From positions 1 through 52,904 of IMG/VR virus record IMGVR_UViG_3300047661_000056: DNA of 52,904 nucleotides. The stretch is one strand, 5' to 3'. This document shows, one piece after another, positions 17,004 to 24,948 of the stretch. This stretch comes from a virus. Made by a program: the position numbers and the translations under genes. How positions within the stretch are numbered: the stretch's first letter is position 1; every line of letters begins with the position of its first letter. The notes under the pieces are model-generated. The model saw only the letters and a list, made by a program, of their open reading frames with translations. It had not been told where the DNA came from and searched no databases.

Positions 17004-17278
17004 TTGCTGAAGAGAGGAATCTTTGGGATTTTCTTTTTCCTCGCTTGAGCAAAATCGTAGTCGGTTTGCATCTCAAACCACAGGCTCGGGTGCGTCCCTA
17101 GCGCAGCAGAAAGCCGGATGGACATTTCCGCCGTGATGCCCCCACGACAGTTGAGCACCTTGGAAAGCGTCACGCGGGATACGCCGATGTGCTTTGCAAA
17201 ATGCGTGATATTCACACCTTCCAAGTAGTCGCGCAGCACACGGCCAGGATGAGCCGGGTTGTACATTTCAGTAGGCAT
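16994..17278 (-). CDS. higA: HigA-family antitoxin
   Basis: 94 residues of the XRE/HigA type: HPGRVLRDYLEG, then ITHFAKHIGVSRVTLSKVLN and LGTHPSLWFEMQ. It neutralises HigB and represses the operon. It lies nine bases after the toxin gene, the toxin-first order typical of higBA. Confidence 0.9.
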   Translation of the reverse strand: MPTEMYNPAHPGRVLRDYLEGVNITHFAKHIGVSRVTLSKVLNCRGGITAEMSIRLSAALGTHPSLWFEMQTDYDFAQARKKKIPKIPLFSKAA

Positions 17279-17287
17279 TTTCTCCCC

Positions 17288-17566
17288 TTAGTGGTAATCC
17301 TTATAGTCCAAGAGAATTACATCCTCGCCATCGAAGGTAAAGGTCAACCGCCAGTTTCCGTTTACCCGTATTGACCAGTGTTTCTCTTTGCCATGCAACT
17401 GATGCAATCCCCACGACACAGGCTTTGCCAAATCGTCGGGACTCCTTGCGCGGTTGAGAAGAGATAGCTGCTCTTCCAACTTTGCAGCATGATGTGGCTG
17501 AATCCCGGCCTTGCTGCCGGTCTTGAAAAACTTTTCCAGCCCGGCATGCCGGAACGACTTAATCAT
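17288..17566 (-). CDS. higB: HigB-family toxin (RelE-like mRNA interferase)
   Basis: 92 residues. MIKSFRHAGLEKFFKTG, LHQLHGKEKHWSIRVNGNWR and LLDYKDYH are the standard features of ribosome-dependent HigB endoribonucleases. Length is normal and no residue looks lost. First gene of the HigBA operon. Confidence 0.9.
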   Translation of the reverse strand: MIKSFRHAGLEKFFKTGSKAGIQPHHAAKLEEQLSLLNRARSPDDLAKPVSWGLHQLHGKEKHWSIRVNGNWRLTFTFDGEDVILLDYKDYH

Positions 17567-17572
17567 ATAGGA

Positions 17573-17601
17573 ACTGTATCGCTATAGTTTACAGATGTCA
17601 A
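17573..17601 (-). promoter_or_regulatory. higBA promoter and operator
   Basis: On the - strand, TTGACA and TACAGT are separated by 17 bases just upstream of higB. An inverted repeat CTGTA (17574) / TACAG (17590) covers the -10 and spacer, as expected for HigA autorepression. Confidence 0.65.
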
Positions 17602-17695
17602 CGCGGCTACTCTGCCAACGCTTCCTTTTTTTCGATCCAAATAGAACCTTTCTCGCCTTTCTTCGACCTCGAAGAGTTTTACAAACATGCCTGTT

Positions 17696-17731
17696 TATAA
17701 TCCGCTCCAGCACTGCGCATACACTGCGCAT
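17696..17731 (+). promoter_or_regulatory. -10 box with direct-repeat operator
   Basis: TATAAT at 17696-17701 is followed by two direct repeats CACTGCGCAT (17711 and 17722, 11-bp period). They lie upstream of the HTH gene at 17754, a plausible autoregulatory site. The -35 is weak. Confidence 0.45.
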
Positions 17732-17753
17732 CGTGCACCGAGGAGCGAGCGGC

Positions 17754-18032
17754 ATGGGCAAGCGCGGAAGAAAAACCTATGAAGAATTTGCAAATGGAGT
17801 AATGCCTGTCCGCGTGATTGCGGAGCGGATGGGTGTGTCTGAACGCACTGTCACCACAGACCTGAAGAATGCGCAACGAAAGCTGAAAAACACTCCAGAG
17901 GCGTTTCCTATCTTGCTGGATTGCCTTTACGCGGTGGCTGCTTCAGAGAAAGAGCTTTTGCAGTGCGGCTCCGTTGAGTGTGATCGCGAATACATCGAAA
18001 AATATGGATGGGACCAAGGAAGCAAGGGATAG
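17754..18032 (+). CDS. Sigma/HTH-like DNA-binding protein
   Basis: 92 residues. VMPVRVIAERMGVSERTVTT followed by DLKNAQRKLK is a region-4-like HTH. AGGAGCGAG sets the start at 17754; the longer ORF is unsupported. It lies four bases upstream of the deformylase gene and may be co-transcribed with the lysis genes. Confidence 0.7.
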   Translation: MGKRGRKTYEEFANGVMPVRVIAERMGVSERTVTTDLKNAQRKLKNTPEAFPILLDCLYAVAASEKELLQCGSVECDREYIEKYGWDQGSKG

Positions 18033-18035
18033 CCT

Positions 18036-18575
18036 ATGCCGCGCTTGGGAAAGTTGTCGCTGAATTTTTACCACAGAGAACTCGCAGGCAGGGCCTGTCG
18101 ACGCGTACAAAAGTCGGACAATGTGCGCGTGTTGATCCGCCAGATGTTGCGCCTGATGCAACAACACGACGGCACCGGACTGTCTGCCCCGCAGGTAGGC
18201 GTCTTTCTGCAACTGGCGGTGGTGAAGTTGCCCCCGTCGAACGAAATTCAGGTGTTGATTAATCCAGAGATTGTGAACTGGGCAGGAAAGGATTTTCTGG
18301 CGACGGAAAGCTGCCTGAGTTTGCCGCCGACCGAGCGGGCCAAGGCCAGAATATGGCGTAGCGAGATTGTGCATGTGCGCAATGGCACCCTCGAAGAGCC
18401 TGACGCTGAAAATCTCACCATTTATCGGGGCGCGGCCGCACGGATTGTGCAACATGAAATCGATCATCTTGACGGCGTATTCTTCATCGACCGCTGCCAG
18501 CCTGTGGGCAAGGCGCACGTCTTGCGGGCGTACGAAAGCTTTTTGCTGGGGCAGGGAGAGCTGGTGCATGGCTGA
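18036..18575 (+). CDS. def: Peptide deformylase
   Basis: Removes the N-terminal formyl group from new proteins. All three family motifs are present: GTGLSAPQVG (motif 1), ESCLSLP (motif 2, metal Cys) and QHEIDHLDG (motif 3, HExxH with catalytic Glu). At 179 residues the length is normal. Phage-borne deformylases are known, mainly from marine phages. The gene overlaps the endolysin by eight bases, so it belongs to the lysis operon. It may help maturation of virion proteins when host capacity is limiting (inference). Confidence 0.92.
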   Translation: MPRLGKLSLNFYHRELAGRACRRVQKSDNVRVLIRQMLRLMQQHDGTGLSAPQVGVFLQLAVVKLPPSNEIQVLINPEIVNWAGKDFLATESCLSLPPTERAKARIWRSEIVHVRNGTLEEPDAENLTIYRGAAARIVQHEIDHLDGVFFIDRCQPVGKAHVLRAYESFLLGQGELVHG

Positions 18576-19113
18576 TTTCAATGTGGCGATCAAGGTGGTG
18601 CTGGCGCATGAGGGGGGCGTGGGAACCCTGAAGGGTGACCCTGGCGGCAAGACCAAGTTCGGATGGTCAGCGGCCACGTGCAAGCTTCTTAAGATTGCCC
18701 AGCCAAAGACGGCCGAGGAAGCGACCGCGCTTTATCTGAAGTATTTTTGGAATCCGCTCTACAGCCAGATCGTGAACCAGGACGTGGCCACCAAGCTGCT
18801 TGACGATGGGGTAAACCAGGGCACAGAGACCGGTATTGAGCATTTGCAGGCCGCGCTGATCCATGCGGGCCACACTGTGGAGGTGGATGGCCTTTTTGGA
18901 CCGGGCACGCTGGCGGCTGTGAATCAAGCGATCAGCACGCTGGTGCTGGAATGGATGCGGCTGATCCAGTACCAGAGTTATGATCGATGGATCAAAGCGG
19001 ATGCGGTGCGGGAAGCGCAGCGAGAAGGGTTGGCGCGCCGTGCGGCATGGCCCAACCAAAACGACGTGATCGCCAAGCAATTGATGGCCGGCACGTATCA
19101 ACCGACGATTTGA
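18568..19113 (+). CDS. Endolysin, GH108 N-acetylmuramidase with peptidoglycan-binding C-terminus
   Basis: Cleaves the glycan backbone of peptidoglycan at lysis. VLAHEGGVG with catalytic Glu15, then DPGGKTKFGWS, is the GH108 signature. The C-terminal half (GHTVEVDGLFGPGTLAAVN) is the PG_binding_3-type segment. At 181 residues it is a typical length. No signal peptide, so export would need a holin; none is next to it. The start ATG lies inside the deformylase end. Confidence 0.9.
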   Translation: MADFNVAIKVVLAHEGGVGTLKGDPGGKTKFGWSAATCKLLKIAQPKTAEEATALYLKYFWNPLYSQIVNQDVATKLLDDGVNQGTETGIEHLQAALIHAGHTVEVDGLFGPGTLAAVNQAISTLVLEWMRLIQYQSYDRWIKADAVREAQREGLARRAAWPNQNDVIAKQLMAGTYQPTI

Positions 19114-19262
19114 GCTGGTTTTCCGCGAACCCTAAGCGGCCGGAAAAAGGCGGGAGGTTCGCGCAAGGCGTAAGAAAATGATTTTGAAGGAGATAATGAG
19201 GGCATTGTATCGAGCATCCCAACTAGAAGAGCGCAGATTTGCGAGGTTCGCGAAAAACGTCC

Positions 19263-19293
19263 TTGATCTTCTTCAATCGCAAAGCGTTATAAT
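19263..19293 (+). promoter_or_regulatory. Promoter of repeat array 2
   Basis: A perfect -10 TATAAT (19288-19293) lies 19 bases after TTGATC (19263-19268). The expected start of transcription, about seven bases on, falls at 19300, directly before the first repeat (19301). Confidence 0.65.
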
Positions 19294-19300
19294 GAGCGCA

Positions 19301-20676
19301 GCCGCAATGTAGTTTCAGTGCATCGAACAGATGCAACTTCTGGTCTTCTTGTTTCTTCCGAAGGTGGCGAGTCACAATGTAGTTTCAGTGCATCGAACAG
19401 ATGCAACTGGAGGTCGAGCTTGTCCTGCATGGTGATGTTTAGGTCGCAATGTAGTTTCAGTGCATCGAACAGATGCAACATCCATCACCTGGTAAAAGAG
19501 TCCCGCAATTTCGTGTCGCAAGGTAGTTAAAGTGCATCGAACAGATGCAACGCGTATCGCACCTTGTATTGCTCAACTGCTCGATCATGCCGCAAGATAG
19601 TTTCAGTGCATTGAACAGATGCAACCTTGATGACCTGCTAACACTTTCCAAGGGCTCACCAAGCCGCAATGTAGTTTCAGTGCATCGAACAGATGCAACT
19701 TGCATCAAGAGTACACGCTTTGGGAGTACATGCGTCGCAAGGCAGTTTCAGTGCATCGAACAGATGCAACGGTTGTGGACGCTAGTGTCTGGACAAATTA
19801 TAGGGTCGCAAGATAGTTTAAGTGCATCGAACAGATGCAACACTCGCGGTCATGTCTCTCTTGGCTGAAGTCGAACGTCGCAAGATAGTTTTAGTGCATC
19901 GAGCAGATGCAACTATTACGGTCCCGGTGGACAGGTTTTCCAGGTTTCGTCGCAAGGTAGTTTCAGTGCATCGAGCAGATGCAACATGGTATCGGAATCA
20001 TTTCTCGATTTTTTCTGCTGTCGCAATGTAGTTTCAGTGCATCGAACAGATGCAACGGTCGTAGTGTGTGAGTTCAAAAGCATAAACAGTCGTCGCAAGG
20101 TAGTTAAAGTGCATCGAACAGATGCAACATTCATAGCAGCAGCAAGACGGCTTCCGTAGCCGTGTCGCAATGTAGTTTGAGTGCATCGAGCAGATGCAAC
20201 GTTGGTACTGGAGAAAGCGTATCAGGGAGTGGAAGTCGCAAGGTAGTTAAAGTGCATCGAGCAGATGCAACTGGGAAAATGATCCTGCAAAGGCTTATTA
20301 GTGGGATAGCAAAGCAGTCAAAGTGCATCGCATAGATGCAACAGGCTTATTGCTTCTTGATTCAACTCCGTGTCGCAAAATAGTCTCAGTGCATCGCATA
20401 GATGCAACTACTGGAAAAATGGAAATGTGCCAAAAGATAGCAAGCATCAAAGCAGTTTGAGTGCATCGCGTAGATGCAACGAGGTCACGTTACCCGAAGT
20501 CGAGCAGTTGATCGAGTCGCAATGTAGTTTGAGTGCATCGAACAGATGCAACTTACAAGGACCCACCAGCGTAGTAATGCAGTTGAAGTGCACTGGATAA
20601 GTGCAACGCGAAATCCGTAGCGACAGCGCTACCTCATCGGTAGCAATGCAGTTGAAGTGCATCGCATAGATGCAAC
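19301..20676 (+). CRISPR. CRISPR-like array 2: 20 repeats of 37 nt, 19 spacers
   Basis: Repeats start at 19301, 19371, 19443, 19515, 19589, 19663, 19734, 19805, 19877, 19949, 20020, 20092, 20164, 20235, 20306, 20372, 20444, 20516, 20571 and 20640. Most spacers are 33-37 nt; the exceptions are 29, 18 and 32 near the end. The first fourteen repeats are nearly identical (GAACA or GAGCA loop), while the last six diverge. This is the decay pattern of a leader-distal CRISPR end. The repeat at 20571 carries a two-sided stem change (CACT...AGTG for CATC...GATG). Spacers show no evident match within this window by eye. Confidence 0.87.
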
Positions 20677-20739
20677 TCTTGATATAGCTCAACTACCTTT
20701 TTGCTTTCAAATACCCTAATTCCGATGAAAACGCGTAAT

Positions 20740-21420
20740 TCACGCGCAAGCGCTGTGAAATTTCTCACGAGCAAGGATCTTTGCCACCGTCCCGGCCTTC
20801 CAGGTGCCCCCCATGCGCGTGGGAATGGCGGTGGCGTTCAAGGCGCCGGCAATGGCCCGGGTCGTCTCTCCTTGGGCCTTTAACGCACGAATCTGTGCGA
20901 GGACTATGGCTTCTCCAGGTTTTTCTCCAAAGGCGTGCCGGCCGTCTCCACGTTCTCCTCTAGCCTTCTTGCGCTGGCGCGCACCGCGTAGCTTAAGTAC
21001 GATTACGCAGCGATCAAACTCGGCGACGGCCGCTAGAATCTGACGAATTAGTTTAGCCGTGGGGTTGGAATCGTCTCCCTCGGTTAGATCGATACCGCCA
21101 GACGCAGAAATGACGCGAACTCCAATCTTTTGAAACTCGCGTACAACAACTTCTGCCACGATCATGTCGCGGGCCAATCTGTCGCTGGACTCAACCAAAA
21201 CAAGCTTGATTCCCTTTTCACGGATGAATTGTATGCAGGCTGAAAGACCGGCACGTCCTTCCAACTCCATCTTGCCTGTTACGCCTTCATCCCGGAATTC
21301 ATCGACAATTGCAATTTCATTGGCGGCGGCATATTTAACGATAACTGCGCGCTGACGTTCCCACGTATCGCCGAGAACTTGGCTTTCGCCAGAACACCGC
21401 ATATATGAAACAGCTTCCAT
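20740..21420 (-). CDS. Serine recombinase (resolvase family)
   Basis: 226 residues. The catalytic domain opens EAVSYMRCSGESQVLGDTWE, with the nucleophile Ser in CSGESQ, and has the intact ESSDRLARD motif. The C-terminal part TTRAIAGALNATAIPTRMGG is the resolvase-type recombinase/HTH segment. AGGAGAAAA sets the start at 21420, seven bases after the upstream gene stop. Lying at the end of array 2, it may act on phage dimers or on the region itself. Its C-terminal module resembles that of the neighbour at 21428. Confidence 0.85.
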   Translation of the reverse strand: MEAVSYMRCSGESQVLGDTWERQRAVIVKYAAANEIAIVDEFRDEGVTGKMELEGRAGLSACIQFIREKGIKLVLVESSDRLARDMIVAEVVVREFQKIGVRVISASGGIDLTEGDDSNPTAKLIRQILAAVAEFDRCVIVLKLRGARQRKKARGERGDGRHAFGEKPGEAIVLAQIRALKAQGETTRAIAGALNATAIPTRMGGTWKAGTVAKILAREKFHSACA

Positions 21421-21427
21421 TTTTCTC

Positions 21428-22135
21428 CTATCGATGATTGCGCAAGATACGATCAATGCCTGATCCCCACCAGCATTTTCCACGGGGTGACATAATTTTC
21501 ATAGAATTCAGCACGTCTGCAATATCTCTGGTAGTTTTGCCCAAAGAGTGCAGCGATAAGATTTTCTGCAAAATGTCAGCATGTTCAGGCTTGTCAATGA
21601 AAAATGAACGGGGGCGTTGATTGTTTGCCTGCTCTTTCCATGTAGCCCATCGGCAATTTGTCGGTTCATAATCGCCGTCTTTATCCGGAAAGCGGTCAAG
21701 TGTCATTCCCGGTTTTGGCTTACCCATATCCGCCAGGAAGTTTTCAAACTTTTCCCATCGTTTGCAGACTTTGATTCCACGTCCGCCGTAGTACGAAAAG
21801 CATTTGCATTTTGGTGAAGAACAACGCCGTTTCATCCCACACCATATCGTATAGACAGCAGTCCTTTTTCCTAACCGTGTGCGAGCGCAGCCATGCGTAA
21901 GAGCAGATTCTGGAGAATAGAACTTGATGTGATTTTGAATTTCTTTTCTGCGGCAACCACAGGAAACAACGCCGCCCCTCGTAAGATTGCTTTGGCGAAC
22001 TTGAGTCGTATTTCCGCAGACGCAAAGGCAGTTCCAAACCGATGACTTTCCGGCTTGATGCGAGTATCCCGTTACAGTAAGCCGACCAAAGACTTTGCCT
22101 GTCAGATCCTTGCGAAAGTGTACTTTTTCCGTCAT
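21428..22135 (-). CDS. AP2/HNH-type phage protein with recombinase-like C-terminus
   Basis: 235 residues. LTGKVFGRLTVTGY, WNCLCVCGNTTQVRQSNL, VVSCGCRRKE, TIWCGMKRRC and YEPTNCRWATWKEQANNQR are the marks of a frequent phage family related to HNH/AP2 homing-type proteins, here with extra Cys pairs. The last 45 residues (TTRDIADVLNSMKIMSPRGK...) resemble the DNA-binding end of the adjacent recombinase rather than this family. GGGAGGT sets the start at 22135. Nuclease activity is uncertain. Confidence 0.7.
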   Translation of the reverse strand: MTEKVHFRKDLTGKVFGRLTVTGYSHQAGKSSVWNCLCVCGNTTQVRQSNLTRGGVVSCGCRRKEIQNHIKFYSPESALTHGCARTRLGKRTAVYTIWCGMKRRCSSPKCKCFSYYGGRGIKVCKRWEKFENFLADMGKPKPGMTLDRFPDKDGDYEPTNCRWATWKEQANNQRPRSFFIDKPEHADILQKILSLHSLGKTTRDIADVLNSMKIMSPRGKCWWGSGIDRILRNHR

Positions 22136-22163
22136 TTGACCTCCCATTGTGCCATCATTTTGC

Positions 22164-22379
22164 TCAGTCGTCGGGGAACCTTTCTTTGTCGGCAAGCCAC
22201 GTTTGCATGTCGACGGGTTTGGTAGGGCCATCGGGGCCGGGCAGATCGATGTGGTATTCAAAGTTTGGATTAATGCGCGCGGCTTCCAGGTAAAACCGTT
22301 CGCGTGAGCTTTTGCAGACTTTCAGCATCTTTCCAAAGTCGTCGCTGTCGAGTTGCCGCAAGATGATCTGCATGTTCAT
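22164..22379 (-). CDS. Small hypothetical protein
   Basis: 71 residues starting MNMQIILRQLDSDDFGKM, acidic at the end. The ATG overlaps the stop of the upstream zinc protein (ATGA). No family recognised. Confidence 0.6.
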   Translation of the reverse strand: MNMQIILRQLDSDDFGKMLKVCKSSRERFYLEAARINPNFEYHIDLPGPDGPTKPVDMQTWLADKERFPDD

Positions 22380-22981
22380 TCCGGGTTCCTCACTCTCTTG
22401 GGTTTGGGCAGCGCAATGGCTGCAGCGGGTTTCTTGGCGCGCTTCTTGCGGCACAGTGCGCAGGTGCAGCCAGGTGCATGAGCGGCAGGCACAATCTTTC
22501 GCTCTTTTGGCTTGAGCCGCGGCGAAGCCGATTTCGTGCAGTGTACGCAGACCGATTCGCCTGCCTCATCCGTGGCCCATTCCGTGCCGCCGCATACGGT
22601 GCACTGTTGGACACGCACCCAGATGGATTTCTGGCTGAGCAGTCGGCGGTCGACGCCGTTCCAGCTTGTACGATTGCACCAGTGGCAACGAGCGGGAATC
22701 GCCTCATTCTTCGAGTACCAGGGCTTGCCCTGCCCCGGGCAATCGTCGTGCTCGCATACGCATTTGTTGACGATTTTTACAACGTCTTGGATGTACTGTT
22801 GCCGCACCTTGTTACGCTCTTCAAGAGAAAGATCGATGCCCCACCACTTGATGCGCTTGCACCAGTGGCAACGGTCGGGAAGCTCTCCCCCCTTGAAGTA
22901 CCAGGGTTTGCCCTTGCCAGGGCAATCCGGCCGTTCGCAAACGCATTTGCTGAAAATCTTTTCGACTTTTTCAACGCTCAT
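22376..22981 (-). CDS. Multi-zinc-ribbon protein with tandem duplication
   Basis: 201 residues. Two near-copies of a unit (CVCERPDCPGKGKPWY...CHWCKR and CVCEHDDCPGQGKPWY...CHWCNR) are followed by CTVCGGTEW...CVHC and CTCALCRKKR. That makes about four metal sites. It may be a scaffold for nucleic-acid or protein contacts. The basic C-terminus (KPKRVRNPE) supports nucleic-acid binding. Function unknown. Confidence 0.7.
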   Translation of the reverse strand: MSVEKVEKIFSKCVCERPDCPGKGKPWYFKGGELPDRCHWCKRIKWWGIDLSLEERNKVRQQYIQDVVKIVNKCVCEHDDCPGQGKPWYSKNEAIPARCHWCNRTSWNGVDRRLLSQKSIWVRVQQCTVCGGTEWATDEAGESVCVHCTKSASPRLKPKERKIVPAAHAPGCTCALCRKKRAKKPAAAIALPKPKRVRNPE

Positions 22982-22996
22982 TGAGTCTCGCTTTCG

Positions 22997-23212
22997 TTAA
23001 TCGATCATGATGCCAAGACGCATAAGGTCCACGGCGGTTACCGTTTTGATCTTGTCGGCAGGAATATGGGAGATAATCCTTGTCGCCTCTGTCAGATCAG
23101 AAAGACGGCTGTAGTTGCGATTGCCAAGCAGTGCCTTTTCGGCCACATCGCGATGTGCATCTGTGGGCCACTTGACTTCAGTCAAATTGAGCATGTCAGG
23201 AAACAAATACAT
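22997..23212 (-). CDS. Small hypothetical protein
   Basis: 71 residues. NLTEVKWPTDAHRDVAEKAL and a helical C-terminus; no domain recognised. GAGGCG precedes the ATG. It is preceded by a hairpin and the TTTGATAGG motif. Confidence 0.55.
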   Translation of the reverse strand: MYLFPDMLNLTEVKWPTDAHRDVAEKALLGNRNYSRLSDLTEATRIISHIPADKIKTVTAVDLMRLGIMID

Positions 23213-23234
23213 TCTTTCGCCTCGGTTCTTTGAA

Positions 23235-23272
23235 TTGCCGGAGTATTCAAAAAAACTTGGTCCCCTATCAAA
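23235..23272 (-). promoter_or_regulatory. Leader: TTTGATAGG motif plus hairpin
   Basis: The + strand shows CCTATCAAA at 23264-23272, 52 bases before the start at 23212, and an inverted repeat TTGAAT/ATTCAA between them. Confidence 0.45.
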
Positions 23273-23343
23273 TAGGGCCTATCCAATACTTTGCGCCTGT
23301 CGTATCAATGCGTCAACTTGTATTCGCACCGCCGAGCGATTTG

Positions 23344-23925
23344 CTAGAGTCCGGAATCCGGACTGCGCGCCTGCAACGTAACAGCGGCGGTGATGGCGTT
23401 CAGGATCATGAGAATTGCCAGCCCGGCCAAACTCAGCCAGAGGATGCTGCAGAACGTCATGGTGCCTTCAAGCAGCACGACAAAGCCGAGTGCCTTGAGC
23501 TGGTAATGAAAGGCCTCGACGGCCCAGGTGTAGACGCTGATCGCGGAGTAAGCAAGCGCCCCGGCCACGAGAAACCAGAGCTGCGGGTGGTGACCCACTT
23601 CAAAGTGAATTTCCATGTAGCTGGCCAGGGGCACGAATGCCCCTAGACCAAAGCCCAGCAAAGCGCGGGCACGTTGGCCCAGCGCAAAGTAAACGTGTGG
23701 TGGCGCTGGTGGTGGAGTGGGCTGGGGTTCTTCGACTTCCACGGCAGGCGGCGGGGGTTCTACGGCAACGTGCGCGGCTTGGCGCTGTTCGCGCCGTGCT
23801 TTGTTCCGTGCAAGTCGCCGCTCTTCGCGCTCTTCATCTGTGAGGGCTGGTCGGCCTCTGTGGCGTTCTGGTTCCGGTGCGCTGATCGGCGTGGGAGGAG
23901 TAGGAACGGTAGCCAAAAGAGGCAT
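23344..23925 (-). CDS. Membrane protein with Pro-rich cytoplasmic N-terminus
   Basis: 193 residues. The first 80 are charged and Pro-rich (GRPALTDEEREERRLARNKA then a Pro/Glu linker). Four hydrophobic spans follow (near LLGFGLGAFVPLASY, LWFLVAGALAYSAIS, LGFVVLLEGTMTFC and LAGLAILMILNAITA). The last codons lie in a palindrome AGTCCGGA-A-TCCGGACT that may act as a terminator. Unknown role. Confidence 0.65.
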   Translation of the reverse strand: MPLLATVPTPPTPISAPEPERHRGRPALTDEEREERRLARNKARREQRQAAHVAVEPPPPAVEVEEPQPTPPPAPPHVYFALGQRARALLGFGLGAFVPLASYMEIHFEVGHHPQLWFLVAGALAYSAISVYTWAVEAFHYQLKALGFVVLLEGTMTFCSILWLSLAGLAILMILNAITAAVTLQARSPDSGL

Positions 23926-23942
23926 AAGGCAAAAGCCTTTCT

Positions 23943-23999
23943 GGGGCTGAGCCCCCGTTAAAATGCGTTTCTGTCGTTGAAAAAGTGTCCCCTATCAAA
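23943..23999 (-). promoter_or_regulatory. Class I leader: TTTGATAGG motif and GC hairpin
   Basis: CCTATCAAA (+) at 23991-23999, and hairpin GGGGCTGAGCCCC at 23943-23955, upstream of the start at 23925. Confidence 0.55.
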
Positions 24000-24004
24000 A
24001 CGTG

Positions 24005-24556
24005 CTATGAGGGTTGCTTGAAGTCCGGGACTGGTTCAGCGTCGATTTCGTCGATGATGGTTTGAAAGCGTGCCTGTCCATGACCGGCAAGGAGACTCTT
24101 TATTTCAGATTGCGCCTGTTGGTGGTAATCCGCCGTCTGTTCGACTGCGCGGTTTGGAAAACCGGCGCGTGGTCTTCCCGCTCCTTTGAATTTGCCGAGA
24201 GTACCGGCTCCGCCGATGTTGTGACCCTTGTAAATGATCCGGTAGCCTTGTGCGTCGGCTTCAATGGAAAAGTCTTTTTCCTTCAGCGCCGGAAGCGGGA
24301 GCAGAATCGGTGCGGTAATTGGCGAGGCAGTCGCGAACCTGCGAGCGCGCCAGGACGGCCCTTCCTGATAGAGTTCCCAGCCATCGGGACACGCGGCCTC
24401 GCACTCTTCGCGGGTTGGACTGGGAGAAACGGCGCTGTGAGGATGCTCGACATCGGCGGCCACAAAAGACAGGTTACCGTCTCCAGGCGCGTATGAGTGA
24501 ATGACGGCGATGCGGTCTCCGTCTTCGTTGCGTCGGGATACTTCAGGCTTGCTCAT
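24005..24556 (-). CDS. Hypothetical protein
   Basis: 183 residues, no clear domain. AACPDGWELYQEGPSWRARR suggests a small folded unit, followed by a Lys/Gly-rich segment. The start at 24556 follows AAGGAG. Function unknown. Confidence 0.6.
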   Translation of the reverse strand: MSKPEVSRRNEDGDRIAVIHSYAPGDGNLSFVAADVEHPHSAVSPSPTREECEAACPDGWELYQEGPSWRARRFATASPITAPILLPLPALKEKDFSIEADAQGYRIIYKGHNIGGAGTLGKFKGAGRPRAGFPNRAVEQTADYHQQAQSEIKSLLAGHGQARFQTIIDEIDAEPVPDFKQPS

Positions 24557-24576
24557 GGTGTTGGCTCCTTGGGGTG

Positions 24577-24948
24577 TTAGAGAGTAGCGCGAATGTTCAG
24601 AGATTCAGCGACATTGCCCAGTTTGCGATCAAGAGTCCAAAGCAGAGTTCCCGGAATTGCCAAACAAGATGCAATTAAATGCGCATCCGTTAAGCCGATT
24701 CCCTTTGAAGCAAATCCCCGTGCCTCGATCATGTACCGAATGTCCTCCAATTGCACGGGAGGAATAGAAATTAGCTGGTCAAGATACGCCAGTGTCTTTT
24801 TGCGTTCTGGCAATGTGCCGAGTGCTAGCTCCGCAATCAAAAAAGGGTGCGTGCAGAGTTGATCATTGGCAATCAATGTGTGCAGCTCTGCACTGTAAGC
24901 GCCAGTTCGAAACATGGCTATCCAGATTGAAGTGTCTGCGAGAATCAC
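24577..24948 (-). CDS. vapC: VapC-family PIN-domain toxin
   Basis: 123 residues. Acidic residues expected for the PIN ribonuclease site are present: Asp in ILADTSIWI, Glu in FLIAELALG, Asp in GIGLTDAHL and Asp in LWTLDRKL. Cleaves tRNA or rRNA in characterised relatives. It overlaps vapB by four bases. Confidence 0.9.
   Translation of the reverse strand: MILADTSIWIAMFRTGAYSAELHTLIANDQLCTHPFLIAELALGTLPERKKTLAYLDQLISIPPVQLEDIRYMIEARGFASKGIGLTDAHLIASCLAIPGTLLWTLDRKLGNVAESLNIRATL

Noticed and set aside
19318-19530. Small frames inside the arrays (HRTDAT, LFDALKL peptides)
   Set aside because: They are translations of the 37-nt repeat and have no start signals.
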